From contig CAXHKT010000125.1 of the NCBI GenBank assembly GCA_964017195.1, positions 496,001-560,000 of the forward strand: a stretch of DNA of 64,000 bases. The letters run 5' to 3'. Below are positions 35,171-45,809 of the stretch, one piece after another. Source of the stretch: Siderastrea radians. Its lineage: Eukaryota; Cnidaria; Anthozoa; Scleractinia; Rhizangiidae. Made by a program: the position numbers and the translations under genes. The notes below the pieces were generated by a model. It ran no database searches. It was not told the origin of the DNA and saw nothing but the letters and a program-made list of their open reading frames with translations. How positions within the stretch are numbered: position 1 is the first letter of the stretch; every line of letters starts with the position of its first letter.

Positions 35171-36249
35171 ATCCAGGAAAGTATTAAAATCAGGCAATGG
35201 TGAAGTTACATGAATAGTCAAATGCAGCCAACACATTTGATTGTAAGGGCAATTAAACAGCACATGGTAATTGTAATAAGCAGTTGTTGCCTGTTTTTGT
35301 TTCAGAAAATTCAGCATTTCATTCAGAATCTGTACATGTTGACTGTCAAATGGCTGCACACAAGTCCATTTATGTAGCTTTACTGTAATTTTACATGCCA
35401 TAATGCAGTGAACAGTGGCCACTCTGAGAGGTGGAACTATGAAAACAGTGAACACCTACGTGTAAAACATTTCTGGGTATTTTGCCATGACCAATTAAAC
35501 TCCTGGTTGAGCCACATGAAAAAAAAAATTATTATTATTAGGGCTTGCAGTTTATTCATGTCCCACCTGCCTGATTTTCTTTCCAACAAATAACTATTTA
35601 CAGTTTTCATAGTTTCACTGTAAAAATAGCATAACAGTGCAATAATATAGCCAGTGCATTACACAGTGGATGTCTAAGACACATCAAAGATTCCTAGTGA
35701 CAAAAAGGGGTACTAGTGTCTTCAGACATCAACAATTATTATATATTACTAAAATATTACTTAATTAGAGAGCAGTGGCTATCAGTCACTATAATTATTA
35801 TTCACTGGAAATATTGTACAAGACTCCTTCAGCCCCAGAAGTAACGTACTTATAACTTCTCAGAAAAAAGGAAAAACAAACAAACAAGAAAAAACACTTG
35901 TATGACCTTGCTCCAGATGCTTTGGGATTTTGCCTAGTGGGAAAACAGGGAGTACAGGGCTGCTACAACAGTCCCACAACTCCACAAGCATAAATAAGAA
36001 GCGATGCATGCAAATAACTAAGGCATAACTTTTCTGCTGATTAAAGGCAGTCACTTTTGGGGCAGAAAGCCAAGACTTTTTGAAGGACAAGTACATGTAC
36101 ATCAGTTACAATGTATTTGTAACAAAACCCTGTCAAATAAATGGTATACATATATTTAAAAATAAAAAAGAAAATATTAATGTCATATTTTTACTACCCA
36201 TGAAAACCGTACCCGAACTCATTCCAACAACCATAACTACAAGCGAGAG
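35171..36249. other. Intergenic, no gene seen
   Basis: AT-rich sequence with no convincing ORF. The minus-strand ORF at 35162-35455 overlaps the 3-prime end of the transposase-like gene and looks like noise. Confidence 0.4.
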
Positions 36250-36349
36250 TTACCTGCTTTCGCTTGCAATTATAGCCTATTACAAAAGGCTTTTCCCTGC
36301 TCACAAGCAGTTGTGCTTTGAACCCTTTACGGTTCCCCCCAAAGTTTTT

Positions 36350-36896
36350 CTTAAGCTTCGCTGCAACTTCGCTCTGAGGGATGCCCGAAAACTTCGAAAA
36401 ATCGCGGAGGAGACGATTTTTGTGAGTGTATTTTATCACTCTGTCCTCCACTGAAACGCCAAAAGCTGAGAGCCCCCTGGACAGACTTTATTATAATATC
36501 AAACACTGCTTGGGGGAGGTCACGCTTCACCTCTATGGCCCATGGATTTGAAGCCTTTGGGTTCGCAGACATTCGCCTTCTTATCCCATTTAGCCACATA
36601 AGAACTTCTGATGTGATCATGGGCCATGCTGGGAGGGAAGACATAAGTGGTTTTTCCATACCATGCACCCCATCCTTATGCCGGCGGTAAACATTGAGCA
36701 TGAGCTGACTGGCTTCCTCTCTAAAATCGTAGAAATTCGAAATAGAAGGCCGAAGAGCAGTAAAATTACTAATCGACATTTCCAAAACTTCCTCCAAACT
36801 AACTTCTGGGCCTTCACTTTCCTCGGTTTCCACACTCTCCACAGAAATTTCTTCGATGATTTGTCCGCGAGAGAAACTTTCTCTTCTGGCCGCCAT
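36350..36896 (-). CDS. Unknown protein, 5-prime part, possible frameshift
   Basis: An ATG in AAAATGGCGGCC context at 36896 opens a frame with a Ser/Glu-rich acidic N-terminus and then a more globular segment (SNFYDFREEASQLMLNVYRR, LPAWPMITSEVLMWLNGIRR). After LPQAVFDIIIKSVQGALS the frame becomes less protein-like at an A4/T4 run (36461-36464 on the plus strand). A neighbouring frame (GVSVEDRVIKYTHKNRL) then looks more natural and runs to about 36340. Either there is a 1-bp indel there or an exon ends nearby. No family is recognised. It is divergent from 36938-37243 with a gap of about 40 bp. Confidence 0.4.
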
Positions 36897-36937
36897 TTTG
36901 TTTTGGGTAAAACCGCTGGTTTGACCGCGGTAACTAA

Positions 36938-37243
36938 ATGATCACCTTTTTCAGACAGCTGACCCGGCGTGCAATGGTTACTTCCATCCGTCAGTGGATT
37001 CTTCAAGGCAAATGCCCTGTTAAAACGAATGGCGCTGAATTCAGAATAACTGACAGAGATGGCTACAATGTCGAAAAATGGAGATTTCGAACACTGGCGT
37101 CGCTCGTATCGGAGTTTGAGGAGGTGTGTTGGCCTCTGATGTACATGATGGGGTACTTTTCTATAAACGGATCTGAGAGGCTTTTACACAATACCAGCCA
37201 GAAATTGAGGACCGAAAAAATACCATTCCCCTTTCCTCATTAA
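36938..37243 (+). CDS. Unknown 101-codon ORF, divergent partner
   Basis: An ORF with plausible amino-acid composition (RQWILQGKCPVKTNGAEFRI, then an aromatic-rich segment). A CTTTTTCAG acceptor-like site precedes it at about 36946-36955, so it may begin as an internal exon. The short gap to the minus-strand ATG at 36896 suggests a shared bidirectional promoter. No homology is recognised. Confidence 0.28.
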   Translation: MITFFRQLTRRAMVTSIRQWILQGKCPVKTNGAEFRITDRDGYNVEKWRFRTLASLVSEFEEVCWPLMYMMGYFSINGSERLLHNTSQKLRTEKIPFPFPH

Positions 37244-37925
37244 GATGGAGACTTATAAATGGGACAATTGCAAACACAACCTTAACCAAAGGAAAGCGTT
37301 CATTGAAAAGCTTTTCAATAGAAGCTTTTATTAGATGGTTACAGTTATCTTACACTTGAGGTTCTTGTCTACAACGTTGGCATACACCAATCTTGTGCGC
37401 CATAATAAACAGCACCAGAGAAGAGAATAGTTCAATAGCTTTCGTTCGAATAGCGATGCTCGTGAGAATTATCATTTTATATATCCACAGTTTCAGTAGT
37501 TACAAAACGCTTTTTTTTCATGGTTGAACAGCATGAAAAAAGGCACCACAGGTGAGGACTAAGCCAGGAGATCCCTTGACTAGTAGCTCAACAGCTTCGT
37601 TTAAAAGGTGCCACTTCAGAATTTTATCCACAGATTCCAAGAGCTAAAATTACCTTGTAAAGAATAATAAAGTTGATAAACGCCTGCTCAGAAAAGTCGA
37701 ACACTCTGTTCATTTCATTTTTACCCATAAATGCTTTGCAATTGCTGAACAAAAAAATACCAAGAAAAAAAATAAACAAACAAGAGCAGCATAAACAACT
37801 TAAGATCAACAGAGATTTCTGTAGGTATGTTTTAGCAAATCCGGTCAGAAAGTTCAAGCAAACAGGTTGCAATTTACAAGATAATGATTTTGTCTCTATT
37901 CTAACTCAACTATGTAGTTCAAAAA
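37244..37925. other. Intergenic, no gene seen
   Basis: No support for coding or structured repeats in this stretch. Confidence 0.4.
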
Positions 37926-38729
37926 GTTTGTGTTTATTAGAATTTACCCTTACGGAAACGCTGCTGCGTTTTCTGGGGCTTCTTTCGGGGGTCTTCCAGC
38001 TCCGGTTGTCTTACAGCCCTCAGTAGTGGTGTTACTCTTGGCCTGAAAATTTCTTTCTCCCTGGTGTACAATTTGTAGATTTTTTGTTTCCCTTGTTAGG
38101 GTGTACCTTTTAAGGTGTCCCGCAAACTTTTTTCGGAAATTGTCTTGTCACTTTCTTATCAGGTTTTTAGTTAGTTGGTTAAGGCAGAAGATTTAGCTGA
38201 TTTTGAAGCGTTTAATACTTGCAATTGCCACTCAAAAGGCTTTAAATCGCATTTTTGAGGACATTGTTTTCACACTTCCCCAGGATGGCACGCTCCTGGA
38301 ATACATTAGTTTTGTTTCGAGTATTTGCTCAAACCGTTTGATTATACATACAACCGCAGAGGTTCCTTACAACCCGCCATAACTTAAACAGATTACTTTC
38401 CCCATACCTTAAAAGTATTCCTTTCCGAAAATGGTAGATAAGGCGGAGGTGTTCAGCCTGTCAATCACAAATTCCAATAGGCCCCAATGGGCACATTTGA
38501 TTAGTCAAGAAGGAGCGTCCTTCGATTCGAACATCCTTGCATTACTCGCAAGACCTTATGGCCAATCAGAATGGGTTATCTTTGTTTGTTTATGTTTTTT
38601 TTACCTTAGCGAAATAGGTAAAGAATTCTTGGGTAATCGCATGAATGAAAGTATAAGCCTACGTTTTCAACCCCGAATTTAAGCAATGACAATCTTCCAA
38701 GGACGAAAACATTCAAGAGACAAAATACC
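37926..38729. repeat. 0.8 kb dispersed repeat, right copy
   Basis: Direct-orientation partner of 28191-29044; the two copies bracket about 9 kb containing the sulfotransferase and transposase-like genes. It lacks several small stretches found in the left copy. Confidence 0.85.
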
Positions 38730-38809
38730 AGCAATCTTGGACGAAACTAGCAAAGAGAAAGGCAATTAGCGCGCAATTTTCCTGTATGGAAACACCGACA
38801 ATATTGCAA

Positions 38810-39070
38810 AAATGCTTTCCCTCCCCCCTCCCCTCATTCAATGTTGTTTGCAAGGACTGAGGTTTCATCAGGGGAATTTTGGTGGCAAAGCAACATTGAT
38901 AAGGGGGAGAGGGCGACAGATTTGTTGTGTTAAGTGGTTTTCAAGGTCAAAGTTCTCAATCGTTCCGAAGCGTCTCAACAGTTTTGTCGGAGATTGTGCG
39001 AGAGGGTTTTGGCGACTTATTCAGGATTTGCGTCGTCGTTAAAGCTCCAGGGTCTTATATTATCTGTAGT
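38810..39070. repeat. Dispersed repeat, copy A
   Basis: Begins with TTCCCTCCCCCCTCCC and contains GGACTGAGGTTTCAT, GGTGGCAAAGCAACATTGAT and CAACAGTTTTGTC. It recurs at 39580-39955 in direct orientation, where ~100 bp of extra sequence interrupts it. Non-coding. Confidence 0.8.
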
Positions 39071-39579
39071 CCAGCAAAGAGGATGTTTTAAAAGCTTTTT
39101 GCCTGGACCTGAATATGAATTCACGAAACTCGGCGCAGAATTGGGTTGCCTTAGCTTCTATTCAAATAGCTGTCTACAAGTTACGCATCTTGTTACGAGA
39201 GATTTTTCAGGTAGAAAGTAGAATCCTCTATAGTTAGAAATTATCGCTAAGATTTGTGATCATAAAGCAAATCATATAAGTGTTTTTAACCTGCTGTCAG
39301 AACAAAGCATTTGGAATATGAAATTAGCTTTGGGTTGTAAAGGTGGAAAGAGCAACATATTTAGAATTTCCTCTATTTAGTAATCTTATGCAAAGGAAAC
39401 TGAGTTGTCCAAATACTATTGGCTGTAACTCGTATATGACAATTAACCTTTCAGTGAGAGTTTTGAGTTCTGCCTGTAACCGAATGAGTCAAGACCAGCA
39501 ATAAAACGACATATTATTGAACGAAGTGATCCACTGCACTTGATGTGATCCACAAGATTGCAGAAATACAGAAATACTT

Positions 39580-39955
39580 TTCCTCCCCCCTCCCTTTACT
39601 CAATGTTGTTTAGAAGGACTGAGGTTTCATTAGGGGAATTTTGGTGGCAAAGCAACATTGATAAGGGGGAGACGGGGAAAGATTAGTTGTGGTAAGTGGT
39701 TTTAAAGCTCAAAGTTTTCATTCGTTCTGAAGTGTGTCAACAGTTTTGTCCGAGATTGTGTGAATGGGTTTTAGCGATTTACCTAAAAGGGATATTAAAA
39801 AATCCGCTTTGATGAAGCCCACGTAGAAAATGATAGTACATGCCCTGTACAATCACGGAAACCCTCTGTACACTGTGTAAGAGGGTTTGGCGCCTTATCC
39901 AGGATTTGCGTTGTCTTTAAACCTCCAGGGTCTTATATTATCTGTAGTGCAGCAA
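39580..39955. repeat. Dispersed repeat, copy B (interrupted)
   Basis: Matches 38810-39070, split by an insertion at about 39780-39880. The final shared block is CAGGGTCTTATATTATCTGT. Confidence 0.78.
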
Positions 39956-42158
39956 AGTGGATGTTTCAAGTCTCCTACGATTTAATTGTGTGGACCTTAG
40001 GGTCTCTCCTAACAAAACTTTCCAAAGTTTTAATAATATTAAGAGTTGGCTCTGTAAAACCAACAAAATCAACATGTCCAAAATCAACAAATTAGACCTA
40101 ATTTTCTCCCTTATCTGTATAATGAGGCTATAATGCATACCTGAATGCATGCGTTATCATGTTGCCAACAAACCTGTTCAGGAGAATTTCAAAGAAAAAC
40201 TTGGATTTTTTTCCCAGAAAACTGGTAGAATTCCGCCGAGACACATCACTTTGGGGGAATCTTATTCATTTGCATTCTTTCAAGCTTCTGGAACAATTTT
40301 TCAGTCTCATTCAGTTAATATACCTATACGATGTACAATATTTGGTAGAAAACGTACGCTTCCTCTAAAATCTCGAAGTCCTTGAGAGTTTACTTCCATC
40401 ATTCAGCTGACGATATTAATACGCTTTTTGTTGTTGTTGTTGCTGTCATCATTACCATTACTGAAGTGTCTTTTATACAAATTCATTATGCGCACCGTTT
40501 TGTCTTTTTCTCACCTAAATTCATATACCAGCGTGCTTTAGACCTTATAACCGAACCTTGGGTCTAATATTTAGAGATTTCTTAGCTTTTTTCCGGAGGA
40601 TTAAATGTCCAATACATCTAACTTTCATTTAGAGTTTTCCGGCAGTGAATTCCCGTCTAATCTCCTTAAAAAGCAAAACAAAACAAAAAACAAAAACGCC
40701 AGACACAAAATGTTTTTATCCTCTACCGCCTTCATTTTTAGCTTTCTTTTGCCTTGCGCTAGTCAGTGAGATTGCTGTTGTTTGCAATTGCATCGCAACC
40801 CTTAAAAATCACAGCAACTTAAACGAATTAAAAGCCCTCCACGCAGGGGCAAACACGAAGGCTGAATTTATGAACACTTGTTGTGCAGGCAGCAAAAGGC
40901 CGGAAAAGGAACACCGGCGATGGAAAACAAAAGCGTAAGAAGTGAACATGGCTGCCATCTCCCAGGCTTGAATAATAGGGGAAGATGAGGCCCGATTATC
41001 AGGAAACTGCTTCAGAGCAGGACTTACAAGGGTAAAACGCGTGAAGATCTTGCTCCAGAAAAAGGAGACCACTGGCAAAATGATGGAGCGGCTAGAAGAT
41101 GAAAATAATCTCAACTTACAGCGCAAAATGTTGCCCGTATTACTTGGCCTTTACGTACGAGTAGTAAATTGGAATATGAAAACATAAATATACCATGCAG
41201 TCGAAAAACATAACAAGAAAGAAGCCTAATTAACATAAATTAACAATATGTGAATGAATACTGTAAACTGCCGCTTACAATCCCTGGGCTTATACAACTT
41301 CGTTAGGGGTTTTGGGTGGGCTTGTAAACGGAGGGGCTCATATCCAGAGGGGGCTTATAAGCGGAATTAAAAAACGTTTCGAAATGAGCCGCAGCAGTGT
41401 TGATGGAAATAAGTTTTTAATTTAACAACAAAATCGAAGCTGTATAACAGCACGAACGTAACCGCAACGTAACAAAACAGAAGCCCAGAGTTCATCTTCG
41501 CAGTGTTCTGCGAGGGTACTTAATATTAAGGAAACAAAGAAAACGAGAGGGGGGCTTATATCCGGAGGACTTATAACCGGATGTATTTCTTTGTTTACAG
41601 GTAGATGGGCGTATGACATATTAGCAGTGCCGCGGACGGTAAAGCGTAATCAAAAATACATAAAGAAGTTTAGCGGCTAGAACAGAAGATCAATAAACTC
41701 ACAGATCAAATAAAAGGACTCTAAACAAATTGAAAAAAAAAACATGAGATAAAAGCATACACAAAAGAAGCTGAAATACCCGGTAGTCAAAAGCCCCATT
41801 TAAGAATCTGCAAGGCTACAATGACAAGAGCAGCATGCGAAATAAACTCAAACATGCAACATAAGCATCTGCAGAACTCCAACGACAAGAGCAGCATGCA
41901 AACAAAGTACAGCGAGTCACAAAATAGCACCCGCATGGCTCAAATGGGAAGAACAGCATGCAAACAAAGTCAAAGTCAACAAGTGCCTGTGAGTGCCCGA
42001 TGGCAGGAACAGCAGGCTCAAGAAAATGAAAGCATGGATGCTATTTTCATTTCACAAAAAAGCATATGGATGGTCCTTTTTTTGAGGGTTAAGACATAAG
42101 AAAGTAAAACTTTGGCAGAATCATAAGTTTCCTAATGTTAACACAATGAATGGCATGA
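39956..42158. other. Intergenic, no gene supported
   Basis: GGGCTTATAAGCGG/GGCTTATATCCGGAGG-type words at 41320-41390 and 41550-41585 suggest ends of a degraded DNA transposon. Short ORFs such as 40645-40938 and 40809-41126 overlap on opposite strands and look random. Confidence 0.35.
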
Positions 42159-42535
42159 CGTATACCAAGAGAAAATAAGGCGACAGAGAGGGACTCTGAG
42201 GGCGTTGGCTGGGATATGTCAATTCCACAAAAGTTATTTATAGATTGGCTTTTGAATGGAAGTCTGTTTTCCGTAACGTCCGCATAAATACCATTTCCCT
42301 TGTTTTTCGAAGTCGCTTTCATCGACAAAACGTAACACCACTTGGTCCGCCATTACAAGCAAAATTTTGAATGGTTCTTCAAAAACCAGATCGAGGTTGC
42401 CTTTCTGCGGACGTCTTGAAAACAGACTTCCGTTCCAAATGGCCGTCTAAAAATAACTTTACCGAACTTGACATATCCCAAAGCCTGGACTGGCAGTGTC
42501 CCTCTCTGTCCCCTTATTTTCTCTTGCGTATACAA
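42159..42535. mobile_element. Diverged foldback (inverted-repeat) element
   Basis: Left arm about 42159-42299 and right arm about 42395-42535 are inverted copies. Examples are AGAGAAAATAAGG with GACAGAGAGGGAC, GGGATATGTCAA, AAGTTATTTTTAGA-like and GGAAGTCTGTTTTC, each found complemented on the other side. The central loop is about 95 bp. Arms are about 80% alike by eye. It has no coding capacity. Confidence 0.72.
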
Positions 42536-42685
42536 ATAAGGTCACGTGACTTTTTCGGCCACATAATCGGAAAAAATCTTTGAAGAAAGATGGCACCACT
42601 TTGTTGTGCCAACAGTCATTTAACTTTGCTGCTACCAAATAAGTCATCATGTCAGCAACGAAAGATCTGCGCCCGAACTTTTGCC

Positions 42686-42990
42686 CGGGCGCGGTGGTGT
42701 AGTGGTTAGCGCGATGAACTTCTGATCTAAATGTCGGTGGTTCGATGCCCAGTCCCTTCCATCGTGCTGTTTCTTTAGCCAAGAAAGTTCACCCCACTTT
42801 GTCTCTCTCCACCCAGGTAAATAAATGGGAACCGGCGACATGCTGGGGGTAACCCTGCGATGGACTAGCATCCGTCCAGGAGGAGGGGGGGAATAGCAAT
42901 ACTCTCAGTCGCCTCATGTTACGAAAACCGGGATACGCTCCGGCCGCGTGGGCCTCCTTAGCTCGTGTGCGACCTTACCTTACCTTACCT
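42686..42990 (+). mobile_element. tRNA-derived SINE
   Basis: The 5-prime end looks like a tRNA gene: an A-box-like TGGTGTAGTGGTTAGCGCG and a B-box GGTTCGATGCC about 45 bp later. There is no full cloverleaf, so it is not a functional tRNA. A body follows with CACCCAGGTAAATAAATGGG and TGCGATGGACTAGCATCC, and a 3-prime tail of (CTTAC)n at about 42962-42982. This is the standard head/body/tail layout of a SINE transcribed by RNA polymerase III. I do not name the family. Confidence 0.75.
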
Positions 42991-43057
42991 ACTTTTGTAA
43001 AAAAAAAACCGCTTTTTGTACTAGTTACCAGTCCCCTCAAAATATCAGAACTTAACC

Positions 43058-43640
43058 CTCGGACGTACAAGCAAAGTCACACCCCCACCGTGTTACAAGA
43101 GGGGGCTTGATGGACCCCCCTTGGGTCTTCGTTATATTACAATATTTTGAAAAGATTTCATCTTAAGTAGAAAACCTGTGATGTATTCTACAAGATGAGG
43201 TACATATTATTCGCACTTTTGGGTGCCTGTGACGTCACTCAAGATGGCCGCCATATTGGCCCCCATCTTGGATTTTAACAAAAAGTTGCAATCGTCATAA
43301 AACGTTAAAAATGGGAAATTTTTGATACAAGACATGTAAAATATGACAATGAAACGTTGTGCTGTTTTTTTGTTGACATTTTTTGCATTTTTTACCTAAA
43401 AAGGGTCTAAAAACAAAATATTTTCTTAAAAAATGGCTTGACCAACTGTACTAAGACATCATATCTTGTTACCACAGCAACCGACTCTCACCAAACCTGT
43501 GTCAAAATGTGTCCTAGGGATATGCACACAGCTACTGAAAACAGCAGGTCTAGATGATGATTCGTCTGGAAAAATTCAAGGAAAACCTAATGGGCGGTGG
43601 CATCCACCCCCCCCCCCCTCCCCGCCCTTGTACGTCCGAG
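43058..43640. mobile_element. MITE with CTCGGACGTACAAG terminal repeats
   Basis: The left end CTCGGACGTACAAG is complemented by CTTGTACGTCCGAG at the right end (583 bp). The interior contains a CAAGATGG palindrome and matches the dispersed repeats at 7590-7960 and 16243-16610. No transposase frame is present. I see no clear target duplication. Confidence 0.7.
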
Positions 43641-43697
43641 AGCTAAACACACATGTTTAAGACAAAACTAATAAAGAAACAAATAAAAAATAGCTTT

Positions 43698-43739
43698 TAT
43701 TATTATTTATTATTATTTATTACTATTATTGTTATTATA

Positions 43740-43770
<31 letters not shown>
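43698..43770. repeat. (ATT)n microsatellite
   Basis: Imperfect TTA/ATT trinucleotide tract. Confidence 0.95.
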
Positions 43771-43771
<1 letters not shown>

Positions 43772-44536
43772 AAGTGAGACCGGAAAACAATATTATAATT
43801 ATTAGTTAATCATTAGCAATACATCTCTCATCAAATTAAAACCAGTGTTTCATAAATTTTAAATAAGCCTCTGTTGTAGGTAATATAAACTTAAATATCT
43901 AAGCGATTTAAATGCTTTATTCAATAAGTGATTTGAAACCGGGATACTATGGTGCAATACGTTTTCTACACTGTAAGACGCTCTTATACTCACATTTTTC
44001 TCCTTATATGGTAAAATGACGCTATAGTTGAATGATGATGATGATGATGATGATGATGTACCTTATTTACTTGTATTAATTCCCCAGGATGTTTAATTAA
44101 TAGTAGGAAGTAGTGAACCCTAAAACATCCCAGGGCATTGCTTTCTTTCTTGACTGTCCAATAGTGGTAGTTCCTCAGAAGGAGTACCTTACTGGAGTTA
44201 ATATGAAATATAATTTAAATTACTGTAAAAGCTCTAAAAGTCCTGCTCTCTAATATGCCTTCTTACCTACTACTTGCTAATTACAAATAAATTATTTGCT
44301 TACAATTATGTCATGACATTGGGGCTTGAAAATTATTTTATGTTTCGACTGATGCCGGGCATTATTTTGCTGCCAGAGGAAGATGCGAAGAAGTGCAGCA
44401 TTATGCATGTAATTACTAACATGTAATTCAGGTGAATAAATTCATTCAACTATTTTTAAGTACCAATCAGTCAATCAATCAACCACTCAACCAACTGGCT
44501 GATAAATCAGTCAATCAGCCAATTAAAAAATAAATC

Positions 44537-44587
<51 letters not shown>

Positions 44588-45518
44588 TAATCAGTCAATC
44601 AATAAATCAATAAATCAATCAATCTGTGACTTCAGTGTTGCCAATGCGAATAACAAATGGTCCAGTAATGACAAGTGACTTTATTTGATGCACAGATTAT
44701 GACTCCCTCTCTTACTACCCCAGACTGTGATGGCAGTAGATCTCGATACTTTAGTTCTTTTTGGTTTGATAATTTGTCACCAATAAGCATTGTTACTGAT
44801 TGCTATAATCTGGTACCAAAGAAAAACAAAAGGAATAGCCTCTTCCTAAATCATTTCAGAATAGTCTGAAACCTAACAGGCAATGAACTGACGAAAAGGG
44901 ATCAGACTGTGGTGAATCAGTCAATCAATATAGTTTTCCCCATAAAGAGAATTCAATCAAATAGGTCTGACTCTTCATTCCTGGGATAGTAGTTGGGGGG
45001 GATACTCCCCCCAAAAAAGATATGGGGCATGGTGTGCTCATCAGATATTTTGAAGTAGAGCCCTAAAAGGTGTACTCCGGGATTCATTCCATTTTCATAC
45101 ATCGTCCACTTAGTAGTACTGAGGGGACAGTCAAACTAATCAATGACATCAAAATGTTAAGCAGAAAAACCTTTCAAAACTGCTCTTCAAATTTTTCATT
45201 TGAATTGATAAAGTGTGTCTGGGAATATAGCTAAAAGTATAAATTTCTTAACCAAACCCTTATAATAAACTGCCATATTTTCCTGACATCAGGTTGATGG
45301 AATAAAAACCTGCAAGAAAAACAAAGTACTGATTTTAATTATCGCAATTACCAATAGTAGGACAGTCAGTGTGCACGCACCAGAGAAAATGAGAGACTGC
45401 TCGTAGTCTATGAGAATGATACCAACTTGGGCCGGTATGACTTCAGATCGACTCCAAATGCTTACCTCTGTTTACACGAAACGTACGAAACATGAAGCTA
45501 GTATAAAATAATTATCAT
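43771..45518. other. Intergenic with microsatellites
   Basis: No gene is supported. A (GAT)n tract lies at 44031-44058 and an (AATC)n tract at 44538-44625. Confidence 0.5.
44538..44625. repeat. (AATC)n microsatellite
   Basis: Long tetranucleotide tract with a few interruptions. Confidence 0.95.
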
Positions 45519-45526
45519 CTTAGGCT

Positions 45527-45801
45527 ATGTTTACACGAGTGATTTCATCCCGAGATGACTTTCATATCGGTGTCTGGTCATTTACCTGTAAGTTTTTACA
45601 TGGTTTGGAGCTGAAATGGTGTTTACCCCGGGACGATTTCATCTTGGTGCTGAAGACCGGGATGAAATCGTCCTGGGGTGAACACATTTCAGCTCCAAAT
45701 CATGTAAACATTTACAGGTAAATGACCAGACACCGCAATGAAAGTCACCCCGGGATGGGATAAAAGTCATCCGGGGATAAAGTCACTCATGTAAACAGGC
45801 C
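45527..45801. mobile_element. Foldback MITE with 8-bp flanking duplication
   Basis: Almost the whole 275 bp is two inverted arms of about 130 bp. Blocks such as TGTCTGGTCATTTACCTGTA, GGAGCTGAAATG and GATTTCATC are found complemented in the second half. The octamer CTTAGGCT lies directly outside both ends (45519-45526 and 45802-45809), as expected for a hAT-type insertion. The terminal words are TGTTTACA. Similar GGTCTCATGTAAACA words recur at 46021-46135. Confidence 0.8.
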
Positions 45802-45809
45802 CTTAGGCT

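Noticed and set aside
42690..42760. Possible tRNA gene
   Set aside because: A and B box words are present, but no complete acceptor/anticodon stems; it is the head of a SINE with a body and CTTAC tail.
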